Of a stretch of DNA of 64,000 nt, positions 19,549 through 28,693 are shown in pieces. The position numbers and the translations under genes were made by a program. How positions within the stretch are numbered: the first letter of the stretch is position 1; every line of letters begins with the position of its first letter. Source of the DNA: Nitrososphaerota archaeon (GTDB lineage Archaea; Thermoproteota; Nitrososphaeria; Nitrososphaerales; Nitrosopumilaceae); contig JAGWHQ010000005.1 in NCBI GenBank assembly GCA_028866655.1, positions 1 through 64,000 of the forward strand, in the 5' to 3' direction. The notes under the pieces are model-generated. The model had not been told where the DNA came from and searched no databases. It worked only from the letters and a program-made list of their open reading frames with translations.

Positions 19549-20112
19549 TTAGCTTTCGTAGATCATTAATTTTTTTTCTTCTAAAAGCGTGTGTAGATTA
19601 TGCACTGATCTGTAAACATCAGATTCTTTTTTTGCACCAGTACAAACAAGTTTTCCAGATGCAAATAATAGTATTACAGTTTTTGGATCAAGCATCCTAT
19701 GTATTAAACCTGGAAATTGTTCTGGTTCATACATACTTCGAGGAAGGCTCCTTGCAGCTTGTTCCAAATGTATCTTTCCACCAAGATTAGCAGAAGCAAC
19801 CATATTCTGGATTACAATTATTGCGTCTTTTTTTATCTTGATTCCACCTTTTCTCAATGTCTGAACAACACTCCGTACTGCTTTGATTGCTTGTTCTTCA
19901 GATTTTGCTCCAGTACAAACCATTTTTCCAGAACTGAAGATCAATGTTGCAGTTTTTGGCGACTTTATTCGAAAAACTAAACCTGGAAACTGATCAGGAT
20001 GATACTCGACATCAGGAAATGTTTGAGTTATCACATTGAGATCAATTCGTTGATCAACTGAAGCAGAAGCCACAACATTTTCTATACTTACAATAGGTTT
20101 TGTTTGAGGCAT
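19549..20112 (-). CDS. tbp: TATA-box binding protein
   Basis: Two-fold repeat with FPGLVFRI...TATLIFSSGKMVCTGAKS / FPGLIHRM...TVILLFASGKLVCTGAKK. Confidence 0.98.
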   Translation of the reverse strand: MPQTKPIVSIENVVASASVDQRIDLNVITQTFPDVEYHPDQFPGLVFRIKSPKTATLIFSSGKMVCTGAKSEEQAIKAVRSVVQTLRKGGIKIKKDAIIVIQNMVASANLGGKIHLEQAARSLPRSMYEPEQFPGLIHRMLDPKTVILLFASGKLVCTGAKKESDVYRSVHNLHTLLEEKKLMIYES

Positions 20113-20204
20113 TTCGGTGTTTAAATACGCGCTTTATATATACTCTATAAAATTTCGTGTAGACATTTTTTACATAAAATTTATCAAATTATTTCGAAAA
20201 GAGA

Positions 20205-20270
20205 GGCAGCTCAGACAAATGCCTTCACATCATCGTGTCAGTTATAACTCTGATTCTTCATTGCGGCCAA
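20205..20270 (-). ncRNA. C/D-box sRNA (2'-O-methylation guide) candidate
   Basis: Minus strand: GGCCGCA-ATGAAGA(C)-atcagagttataa-CTGA(D')-cac-GATGATG(C')-tgaaggcattt gt-CTGA(D)-GCTGCC; terminal GGC.GC/GC.GCC stem; TATA-like attttaaaataa about 25 bp upstream. Confidence 0.75.
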
Positions 20271-20437
20271 ATGAAGATAATTTGCTGCTTATTTTAAAAT
20301 TAGTATAGTACAATGAAAAATTTCATTCCAGTACTTTCAGTCATCGTTGATCAATGCAACATCAAAAATTCCAGCAACTAAAGCTAGATGTAACAAACTA
20401 GAGAAACCAAATAATGGATACGCTAAAACAGATAAAG

Positions 20438-20511
20438 TGGGCCCAAAGGGCTTCGATCCCTTGGCTCACCGGTTATGAGCCGGTTACTCTACCAAGCTGA
20501 GTTATGGGCCC
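20438..20511 (-). tRNA. tRNA with CAT anticodon (Met, or Ile2 if lysidine/agmatidine modified)
   Basis: Acceptor GGGCCCA/TGGGCCC; anticodon arm ACCGG-CTCATAA-CCGGT. Confidence 0.93.
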
Positions 20512-20554
20512 TACGAAAGAGCAAATTGACATGCGCTATAAAATAGTATAGAGG

Positions 20555-21193
20555 TTAACAATAAGCATTGTAACAGCTGTCAAGTAAGAGATTTTGAGCA
20601 GCTACTGATTTATTAGCTATTTCTACGAGTTCATCTTCTCTTGATGCAGGAGTTTTTTCTAAGATTTTTCTCCAGAGAGCAGCATGTCGTATGTCAGCTT
20701 CTGCATGAAGTCTGAAATATTCTATTGCGTCATCATCTGATAAACCATAGAATTTTCTCAATCCATCTATTTTTGACAAGCTAATCTTTGGTATTTCTTG
20801 TTCCAAAGCATACATTGCAGCAGCTCCACCCTCAAATGTATTCATTAAACATGAGAGATTTGAAATGGCTTGTTTTGTATGGTCAAGGCCTGCATATTTT
20901 CTTAGTTCATTTTGTGACACACCTAATGCAGATGCAAATTTTATCCACGGTTCAATATGTTCAGATTCTTCATCCATATTTGAGGCAATTGCACTTTTAA
21001 TCTCAGATGGACTTTTCTCCATTACTTGTCCTACAAATGAGGGAACTGATTTTACTAGTTGAAAATATTCTTTTGAATAACCATTAAGAGAGTCTACTGA
21101 TAACTTGCCTTCATTCCACATCACATAGAATTTGTGCTTTAACAAACTCTGATCTTCAATTATTTTGTCAATTCTTGTAATAAGAGAACTCAT
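20555..21193 (-). CDS. CADD-like / PqqC-TenA superfamily heme-oxygenase-fold protein
   Basis: MSSLITRIDKIIEDQSLLKHKFYVMWNEGKLSVDSLNGYSKEYF...NMDEESEHIEPWIKFASALG...FRLHAEADIRHAALW; the ATG at 21193 is preferred because the longer ORF runs through the tRNA-Glu locus. Confidence 0.82.
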   Translation of the reverse strand: MSSLITRIDKIIEDQSLLKHKFYVMWNEGKLSVDSLNGYSKEYFQLVKSVPSFVGQVMEKSPSEIKSAIASNMDEESEHIEPWIKFASALGVSQNELRKYAGLDHTKQAISNLSCLMNTFEGGAAAMYALEQEIPKISLSKIDGLRKFYGLSDDDAIEYFRLHAEADIRHAALWRKILEKTPASREDELVEIANKSVAAQNLLLDSCYNAYC

Positions 21194-21277
21194 AATAATT
21201 ATCACATTCCAGCAATAAAAAAATCTTTGGAATGCCTTCAAAAGGATTTTATGGATATAAAATAGGATGCAATTTGG

Positions 21278-21368
21278 GCTCCAGTGGTGTAGACCGGTCA
21301 AGCATGTGGGACTTTCAATCCTACGACCCGGGTTCAAATTCTTCATGATGAAAATCCCGGCTGGAGCA
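21278..21368 (+). tRNA. tRNA-Glu(TTC) with ~16-nt insert in the T-loop
   Basis: Acceptor GCTCCAG/CTGGAGC, anticodon arm TGGGA-CTTTCAA-TCCTA, T-stem CCGGG/CCCGG with a 23-nt loop TTCAAATTCTTCATGATGAAAAT instead of 7 nt; CCA follows at 21369-21371. Confidence 0.85.
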
Positions 21369-21424
21369 CCACCTTTCAAAAGCATTAATATTCTAACTAT
21401 GGTTACGGTTGCTAGTGTAAATTC

Positions 21425-22276
21425 TTGGATAGAAAGAATTTTGAAATAAATCCGCTCATAAAAGACTTTGAAAATTACATAAACAAGGTTGACAATGCAA
21501 TTAAACAAGAATTAGATCTATATTCTGCTTCAGAATTTTTTGAACCATTACAATATTCCTTGGAAGGCGGTAAGAGAATAAGACCGCTAATTCTTATCTT
21601 ATCTGCAGAAAGTGTAGGAAAGTGTGATGGAAATGCATATTCTGCATCATGTGCGGTAGAGCTACTACACACCGAGTCTGTAATTCATGACGATATTATC
21701 GATAATGAAATTCTAAGAAGAAGAAAAGATCCTTTTCACATAAAGTACGGGTATAACACCAGTATCATAACAGGAGATTTTGTCTTAGGTTTGATTTTGA
21801 ATATTTCATCTCGCCTAGATAATGCAAGAATAGGAAGAGAACTTGCAATTACTGCAATGATGATGAGTGAGGGAGAAATGATTGAAACACGATTAGAGAC
21901 AAGTGAAGATGTTACTTTTGATGACTATGTCAAGGTGATGGAGTACAAGACTGCTACTGCATTTGAAGCAGCGGCAAAGATTGGGGCCATATTAGGTGGA
22001 GGTACCGAGGAACAAATTTTGGCACTTGCAGAATATGGTAAGAACATGGGAATAGCATATCAAATCAGAGATGATTTGCAAGATTGGAATAATGAAGACA
22101 AGTTATTCAATACACTAATCAAGAAAAGCTCTGACCCACGTATTGTATTTGACCGAATGGATGTTATGCTCAATAATTATTCCAAAAAAGCAAAGACAGC
22201 ATTAAGAAAAATTAATGACGGTCCATCAAGAGCAAGATTAGAAAGTCTTCTAGATTTTACTATGCTTAGTGTATAA
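21425..22276 (+). CDS. Polyprenyl (geranylgeranyl) diphosphate synthase
   Basis: GGKRIRPLI, DDIIDNE first Asp-rich region and RDDLQDW second Asp-rich region; TTG start. Confidence 0.92.
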   Translation: MDRKNFEINPLIKDFENYINKVDNAIKQELDLYSASEFFEPLQYSLEGGKRIRPLILILSAESVGKCDGNAYSASCAVELLHTESVIHDDIIDNEILRRRKDPFHIKYGYNTSIITGDFVLGLILNISSRLDNARIGRELAITAMMMSEGEMIETRLETSEDVTFDDYVKVMEYKTATAFEAAAKIGAILGGGTEEQILALAEYGKNMGIAYQIRDDLQDWNNEDKLFNTLIKKSSDPRIVFDRMDVMLNNYSKKAKTALRKINDGPSRARLESLLDFTMLSV

Positions 22277-23753
22277 CTGGCAATCCGCTCATAATAGGAA
22301 CTGCAGATTTTGCAAATTGTATAACTGGATCTGGATAGATACCTATTCCAACTATGAAGATTATTGAGAATATCATTACAGCGATTACGGATTTTGGTTC
22401 CTTTAGTCTCTTGTTTGATTCTCCTTCTTCAAAGTACATTTTTCTAATTATCCAACCATAGTAAGCAAGTGAGAGTGCACTATTAAGAACTCCTGCCACT
22501 GCAAGATATGGAGCCCACCACAAAGTATGACCAGCATCTATTGCAGATCCAAATAACATTAGTTTACTCCAGAATCCATTAAGTGGTGGTACACCAGCTA
22601 ATGCAAGTAATGAAATCGTAAGACCAAGTGCGGTAATGGGCATTCTTTTACCAAGACCTTTTATCTTTTCAATATGAGTAACACCAAGAGTTGTAACTAT
22701 TCCTGCAACAGCAATGAAAGTGGATGCTTTCATTACAGAGTGATTCAAGATGTGGAATAACGAGGCCTGGATTCCAATGGGTGAGATTGGTGCCACACTA
22801 AGACCAATCAGAATGTATCCTGCTTGGCCAATACTAGAATAAGCAAGCATTCTTGTGAGGTTTCTTTGTTTAATTGCAGCCAAGTTTCCTACAGTCATGG
22901 TCACAATAGCAATTACTGCAAGTGCAAATGCCCAATGAAGATTGAGTGCTATTGCACCCATGATTATTACTCTTAGAGCTGCTGCAAAACCTGCTTTCTT
23001 TGTACCAGCTGCAAGTAATGCTGCTATTGTTGGAGGAGCGCCTTCGTATGCATCAGGTAACCACATATGGAATGGGACTAGACCTATTTTAAATCCAAAG
23101 CCAGCTATGAACATACCTACAGCAAGTATTGCAAGTGGCATCATGTCAGGTCCAAGCTTTGAGAACCCAACAATTACTTGCTCGATATTTGTAGAACCTG
23201 TTAGACCATATGCAATCGATATTCCATAGATTATGATTCCAGATGATAATGCACCAAACAAGAAATACTTGATTGCAGCTTCATTTGATGAAGGATCCTT
23301 TTTGAGATATCCAGCCAAGACATATGTTGGAATACTCATGAGTTCCCATGCTATGAATAGCATTACAAGATCAGTCGAGTATGCAATCAGTATCATTCCG
23401 ACTGATGCAAGTAGAATTAACGAATAGTATACCGCAGGATTGGCTCTCTTACGCATATAGTTAAACGAGCCAACTGTTGTCATTATTCCGACAATTAACA
23501 TTGCAATTGCAAAGAATGATCCAAACTTGTCATCAACTAGAACATTTGACGAGAAAATTGCAGACTGGGTTATATGTTTTGTAATTATTTGATAAATAAC
23601 AAATCCAATTGCTGCAAGTAATGCACCAAGGGTTATGGCACCATAAACTGAGGAGCCTTTTTCTTTTCTTGCTACATTAATTACTGGAATTAATACTCCT
23701 ACTGCTCCAAGTATCACAGTTAACATGATTGGTGTTGATGTAAAGTCTATCAT
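22266..23753 (-). CDS. nuoN: Complex I subunit NuoN
   Basis: Antiporter-like membrane subunit, 495 aa, last in the nuo cluster. Confidence 0.93.
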   Translation of the reverse strand: MIDFTSTPIMLTVILGAVGVLIPVINVARKEKGSSVYGAITLGALLAAIGFVIYQIITKHITQSAIFSSNVLVDDKFGSFFAIAMLIVGIMTTVGSFNYMRKRANPAVYYSLILLASVGMILIAYSTDLVMLFIAWELMSIPTYVLAGYLKKDPSSNEAAIKYFLFGALSSGIIIYGISIAYGLTGSTNIEQVIVGFSKLGPDMMPLAILAVGMFIAGFGFKIGLVPFHMWLPDAYEGAPPTIAALLAAGTKKAGFAAALRVIIMGAIALNLHWAFALAVIAIVTMTVGNLAAIKQRNLTRMLAYSSIGQAGYILIGLSVAPISPIGIQASLFHILNHSVMKASTFIAVAGIVTTLGVTHIEKIKGLGKRMPITALGLTISLLALAGVPPLNGFWSKLMLFGSAIDAGHTLWWAPYLAVAGVLNSALSLAYYGWIIRKMYFEEGESNKRLKEPKSVIAVMIFSIIFIVGIGIYPDPVIQFAKSAVPIMSGLPVIH

Positions 23754-23763
23754 TTTCTATCTC

Positions 23764-25848
23764 CTAAATTAACAACAGGAATACTACGATTAGTATACCT
23801 ACTCCAAAGATGTAAAGATAAGATTGAGAAACTCCGGTCTGTGTTGCTTGCATTATTCTTGCACCACCAGCCATAGTCTTCTCTGGAACCACATTGAATC
23901 CCTCTAATACAATGTTCTCAAAGTACTTGTAAAGACCCCTGGCTACGTATAGAGGAGCTACTACAAATCCCCAATAGATCAATGCATTGAGATACCATCT
24001 GTTTAAGAAAAATTTGTGAATAGCATAAAAGAATATGTTTGAATTTACGAATTTTACTGGATCAACAAATCTTCCAATATAGAAGACATATCCTAATCCA
24101 AATCCAATGGCAAATGCAGCTAGTGAGGCCATGAGAGCTATAGGATTGACACCTTCTAGGAAGCCACCAAGTAATGGTTGTCCTCCCATTGCAACAGCAT
24201 CAACATTAGACTTTATTCCAAAGGTTGAACCCAAGTAGTTAACAAATAGATCATGTATCTGGTGTTCAAATGCAAGACCCATCACACCCACTCCAATTGT
24301 CAATGCAGCGAGTATTCCATATGGAACCCACATTGAAGGACTAGCTTCGTGTATATGATGTCCAGCTTTTTCTAATTCTTCAATATGCTTGCTTTTGTTA
24401 CCAAAGAATACTAGTCCTATCATCCTAGTGGTATAGAATGCGGTTATCACTGCAGTAACTACTGCAATTGTAAATAGTGGAAGAGCCCAAGTATTACCAG
24501 ATTGATAAACTGCTGCAAATATTGCATCCTTACTCCAGAAACCTGTTGTGATAAATGGAGCACCCATCAGGCCAAGACCAGCTGCCCACATGAAGACATA
24601 GGTCTTTTTCATGTATTTTCTCAGACCTCCCATATCTGTCATAAACCTAGAACCCACAATGTGTAATACAGAACCTGCAGCCATGAACAGCGATGCCTTG
24701 AACATGGCATGTGAAATCAGATGGAAGAATCCAGCTGTATAACCATCAACAAATTGTTTTGAAAGACCTGCAACACCAAGAGCCATCATCATGTAACCTA
24801 TTTGTGAACCAGTAGAATATGCAAGGACTTTTTTTATTTCAGGATGTACCATTCCTTGCGTGGCAAGAAGAAGTGCAGTTATTGCTCCAACCCATGCTAT
24901 CACCTCAAAGAATTGATCCATATTGATTCCAATTGCAGCAAGTGCAAAGAATAGAGGAGCTAATCTTGCTACCAAAAATACACCAGCCTTGACCATTGTC
25001 GCAGCGTGAATAAGTGCTGAAACTGCGGTAGGTCCGGTCATTGCTTCAAGTAGCCATTCATTTAATGGGAATTGTGCAGATTTTCCTATTGCACCGCCAA
25101 ACAACAAGACAGCAGCTGGAATCAACAAGTGTTGTGCAGCCATAGCAGTTGCCCAGCTAGTATTTGTAGTTAATTCTCTAAATCCAAAAGTACCTGCAAA
25201 TGCAAAGATTAGGAACATGCCAGCCAGCATCATGACATCACCGACCTTGGTCATGATGAATGCCTTCATTCCTGAATGAGTTGGAGAATAATAGTCCATT
25301 AGGCCAAGTACATGTCGTCCTTCTGTTCCAACATAGTCCTTCTTTTTGTCCCTATACCAAAATCCTACCAAGGCATATGATGCAAGGCCTACTCCTTCCC
25401 AACCAAAGAAGAGCTGCAAAAAGTTATCAGATAAAACAATAAGTTGCATAGAACCTAAGAAGAATGCCATCCAGAAAAAGAATCTAGTTAGATCCTTGTC
25501 TCCTTTCATGTATCCAGTACTATATACAAATATCAAAAATGAAATCCAAGCAACAACATTACTCATTATCACAGCAAGTGGGTCAGCTAAAACTCCAGCT
25601 TTGAGTCCAATTGATGAGATCCAAGGAATTTGGTTGTGTATCTCATGATTACTAAGAGCTGATGGAAGAAGAGTTAGGACAGAGATTGCACTTGCAAGAG
25701 CAAATGCTACTGCGACATAACCAGTTGCACGCTTAGAGGCTTTTCCAACAGCTGGTATTATCAGAGCTGCAACAAATGGCAGAATCCAAATTGCCCATAC
25801 TTTAAGATCTCCTAATCCTGGAATAAAATCAAAAGGCAAAATAGTCAT
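23764..25848 (-). CDS. nuoL: Complex I subunit NuoL
   Basis: FFGWEGVGLASYALVGFWY, PLNEWLLEAMTGPTAVSALIHAATMVKAGVFL. Confidence 0.96.
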   Translation of the reverse strand: MTILPFDFIPGLGDLKVWAIWILPFVAALIIPAVGKASKRATGYVAVAFALASAISVLTLLPSALSNHEIHNQIPWISSIGLKAGVLADPLAVIMSNVVAWISFLIFVYSTGYMKGDKDLTRFFFWMAFFLGSMQLIVLSDNFLQLFFGWEGVGLASYALVGFWYRDKKKDYVGTEGRHVLGLMDYYSPTHSGMKAFIMTKVGDVMMLAGMFLIFAFAGTFGFRELTTNTSWATAMAAQHLLIPAAVLLFGGAIGKSAQFPLNEWLLEAMTGPTAVSALIHAATMVKAGVFLVARLAPLFFALAAIGINMDQFFEVIAWVGAITALLLATQGMVHPEIKKVLAYSTGSQIGYMMMALGVAGLSKQFVDGYTAGFFHLISHAMFKASLFMAAGSVLHIVGSRFMTDMGGLRKYMKKTYVFMWAAGLGLMGAPFITTGFWSKDAIFAAVYQSGNTWALPLFTIAVVTAVITAFYTTRMIGLVFFGNKSKHIEELEKAGHHIHEASPSMWVPYGILAALTIGVGVMGLAFEHQIHDLFVNYLGSTFGIKSNVDAVAMGGQPLLGGFLEGVNPIALMASLAAFAIGFGLGYVFYIGRFVDPVKFVNSNIFFYAIHKFFLNRWYLNALIYWGFVVAPLYVARGLYKYFENIVLEGFNVVPEKTMAGGARIMQATQTGVSQSYLYIFGVGILIVVFLLLI

Positions 25849-25851
25849 TTT

Positions 25852-27405
25852 CTAAACTCCCACCAATCCTTTCATGAAAGGAATTATTTGATTAAAGAAT
25901 ACATCTGGATATATTCCAATAACAACACTGAATCCTGCCAAGACCATCATTGGACCTGTAACATACCAATTTGCTTCCTTTGTTTTTTCCAGATTTTCTG
26001 GAAGTTTTCCAAAGAAGATTCGTTTTATCATCCATAATACATATGCCATTGTAATTACAGTTGCAATCAAACCTAGACCAAATGTAACCATTCTTATCAT
26101 TGAGCCCTGTTGAATCGCAGTTTGAAGTGCACCATAGAACATTGTCCATTCTGCCATAAACCCACTAGTTGGAGGGACACCCATGAGAGTAAGAGCTCCA
26201 ATCATTGCACAAACTGCTGTTATCGGCATCTTTCCTGCAAGACCTCCCATCTTTGTTATACTGCGAGTTCCAACTTGCAAAATTATTGCACCAACCATCA
26301 TGAACAAAATTACTTTACCTAGACTGTGAGATACAAACATCATTTCAGAACCAGAAAGACCAAGTGCAGAAGCAGAACCAATTCCAAATAAAATATAGCC
26401 CATCTGACTAATACTAGAATAAGCAAATAGTTTTCTAATGTCATCTTGCACCAGTGCCATTATTCCACCGTAGATCATTGTTACCAAGCCCCAAATGTTC
26501 AAGGCCAGAGCAAAATGTTCGTACTGGGCAGGCATTAGCATTATTATCAATCTAAAGAATCCGTATGCACCAACTCCTAACATAGCTCCAGATGATAGTG
26601 CGTTAAGTGGAGTCGGTGAAGCTTTGTAAACATGTGGTAACCACATGTGTACCACAAATGATGCCATCTTTACTGCAAGTCCAACTATGATTGCAACAGC
26701 AGCAAGTGCAAGAACATGTGGCGGTATACCATGCGTTTTGATATCTGCATAATTGAAGCTGCCAACACTGAGACCAATTGAAAGAAAACCAAGTAAAAGG
26801 ATGACAGCGCCAACATGAGTCCAGAAAAAGAATAACAATGCTACTCTTCGTCTTGATTCGTATCCCCAAATTGCCAACATGAAGAATGCTGGAATAAGCA
26901 TGACCTCAAAGAAGACATAAAATTCAATCAAGTTGGTTGCAAGTACGGTTCCAAGCATACCCATCGCCATTACAAGGAAGAGCGCATAGTATGCTCCAAT
27001 TTGATGATTAAGATGACTTTTCAGAGAAGAAGATTCTACCATTTCAGTTCCGCCTCCCACTAGTTTTTCAGTGTTCATTCGTTCTTCAAACATTGTGGTG
27101 ATTCTTGAAACCATGTACGGCTTTGAGAAAAGTGCTACTACTGTAGATATGAGATATATCATGATTGCAAATGGGGAAGCAAGACCATCAAGTAATAATC
27201 CAAATTCGCCAAATAGCTGAGTCCACTTGTAATGCTCTTCATAACCTCCCGAAAGCACCGGAGCAATAACTAGTACAGTGCAATACGCCAGCAATCCAAA
27301 ACTAAACAATGCTGCTGCAGTAGGCCCAGACTTGCGTCCAATATAGTATGCAACCGGAGAGAGTAATAGAGGCAGTAGCAGAGCCTGCAATAGTACGAAT
27401 TGCAT
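25852..27405 (-). CDS. nuoM: Complex I subunit NuoM
   Basis: YVFFEVMLIPAFFMLAIWG, VHMWLPHVYKASPTPLNALSSG. Confidence 0.95.
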   Translation of the reverse strand: MQFVLLQALLLPLLLSPVAYYIGRKSGPTAAALFSFGLLAYCTVLVIAPVLSGGYEEHYKWTQLFGEFGLLLDGLASPFAIMIYLISTVVALFSKPYMVSRITTMFEERMNTEKLVGGGTEMVESSSLKSHLNHQIGAYYALFLVMAMGMLGTVLATNLIEFYVFFEVMLIPAFFMLAIWGYESRRRVALLFFFWTHVGAVILLLGFLSIGLSVGSFNYADIKTHGIPPHVLALAAVAIIVGLAVKMASFVVHMWLPHVYKASPTPLNALSSGAMLGVGAYGFFRLIIMLMPAQYEHFALALNIWGLVTMIYGGIMALVQDDIRKLFAYSSISQMGYILFGIGSASALGLSGSEMMFVSHSLGKVILFMMVGAIILQVGTRSITKMGGLAGKMPITAVCAMIGALTLMGVPPTSGFMAEWTMFYGALQTAIQQGSMIRMVTFGLGLIATVITMAYVLWMIKRIFFGKLPENLEKTKEANWYVTGPMMVLAGFSVVIGIYPDVFFNQIIPFMKGLVGV

Positions 27406-27710
27406 TACCCTTTCAAGCTCCTAAAGTCTGCAATGTCAATGTTTCTGTACATTCTATATGCAACAATTACAAGTGCCAATCCAACTGCAACTTCTGCTGC
27501 AGCTATCGCTATTGAAAAGAGAGCAAATGTTTGTCCTTGACTATTTGGTATGTATCTTGAAAATGCTACCAAGTTGAGATTGGCAGAATTGATAACCATC
27601 TCTATGCCAAAAAGCATACGTATTGCATTTCGCTTTACTGCTATTCCATAGATTCCAATGGCAAGCAATGCCACTGAAACTAGAACAAAATCAATCAGCG
27701 CGTTGGCCAT
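27405..27710 (-). CDS. nuoK: Complex I subunit NuoK
   Basis: GIEMVINSANLNLVAFSRY; 101 aa. Confidence 0.95.
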   Translation of the reverse strand: MANALIDFVLVSVALLAIGIYGIAVKRNAIRMLFGIEMVINSANLNLVAFSRYIPNSQGQTFALFSIAIAAAEVAVGLALVIVAYRMYRNIDIADFRSLKG

Positions 27711-28221
27711 CTATAACATCCTCCCTTCTTGCTAGTGTCATTGCCCCGATAATTGATGATGCCAAAATTAATGCCATCACTATTAATGCAGGCGAATAAT
27801 ATGTTAGAAAGTCTTCTCCAATTTTTTTGTAATCTACTTCAGCCGAATTTGTATCCATTGTTTTCAGACCAGAACCAATGATTATTGTTCCTATGCCCAA
27901 CATGATCACAATCATCAATGCAATACCAGCATATCTTCGGCGTTTGTCTTCGACTTTATTGAAAATAAGTTCGCGTCTTACCAACATAACTGTGAATAGT
28001 ATAAGAACTGCAATTGAACCGACGTAAACTGAAAGTTGGAACATTGCTACAAATGGCGCATCTAACAACAGAAAGAATCCAGCAACGCCAGATAATGCAA
28101 GCATCAATGCGATTGAACCGTATATCAAAGAGCGTATTTCAAGTGCTGCAATTGCAGAACCAATTGTTAGAACAGAAAGAGCTAGAAATACAGCATCAAC
28201 CATGTGAAGCACCCCTGTCAT
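27691..28221 (-). CDS. nuoJ: Complex I subunit NuoJ
   Basis: FLLLDAPFVAMFQLSVYVGSIAVLILFTVMLVRRE. Confidence 0.94.
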   Translation of the reverse strand: MTGVLHMVDAVFLALSVLTIGSAIAALEIRSLIYGSIALMLALSGVAGFFLLLDAPFVAMFQLSVYVGSIAVLILFTVMLVRRELIFNKVEDKRRRYAGIALMIVIMLGIGTIIIGSGLKTMDTNSAEVDYKKIGEDFLTYYSPALIVMALILASSIIGAMTLARREDVIDGQRAD

Positions 28222-28693
28222 CGATCTTTATTTCAACATCTTGTGAAATCTTTGGCTTTATGGCAAGTTGGGCAGGGGTGTAAATTAGAGCAGATTTTGT
28301 AAAAGATGAAAGCTCATAGTCGTTGGTCATGTAAAGCGCATAAAATGGACATGCATCAACACATAGACCACAGAATACACATTTACCGTAATCGATCTGT
28401 GGCATTATGGCTTTTTTATTATGCTTCCATGTTTCATGAACCTTGACCATGCTTATGGCTTCTGCTATCCCCTCACATGCTACCGAGCAAAGCTGACAAC
28501 CAGTACAGTGCTCATGGAATAGTATGTGTCTTCCTCTTAACCCGGCAATTCCCACTCCAGTTTCTGGATTGAATTGAAAGCCATCACCTACAAATTTTAA
28601 TTTCTGTTCAGGATAACGCAACGTAAATCGTTTTACTGCAAGATGTTTTACACCAGAATTTAGTGCACGTATTATCCCTATTACATTACTCAT
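28196..28693 (-). CDS. nuoI: Complex I subunit NuoI (2x 4Fe-4S)
   Basis: RGRHILFHEHCTGCQLCSVAC..., YGKCVFCGLCVDACPFYAL. Confidence 0.96.
   Translation of the reverse strand: MSNVIGIIRALNSGVKHLAVKRFTLRYPEQKLKFVGDGFQFNPETGVGIAGLRGRHILFHEHCTGCQLCSVACEGIAEAISMVKVHETWKHNKKAIMPQIDYGKCVFCGLCVDACPFYALYMTNDYELSSFTKSALIYTPAQLAIKPKISQDVEIKIDDRGASHG

Noticed and set aside
20117-20308. 63-aa plus-strand ORF between tbp and tRNA-Met
   Set aside because: It covers the C/D-box sRNA and tbp promoter on the opposite strand, with no protein-like features.
20555-21508. Full 317-aa ORF on the minus strand
   Set aside because: The N-terminal third runs antisense through the tRNA-Glu gene and is low-complexity; homology to CADD begins at the ATG at 21193.
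22942-23427. Plus-strand ORFs inside nuoN (95 aa, 64 aa)
   Set aside because: Shadow ORFs antisense to a conserved membrane protein.
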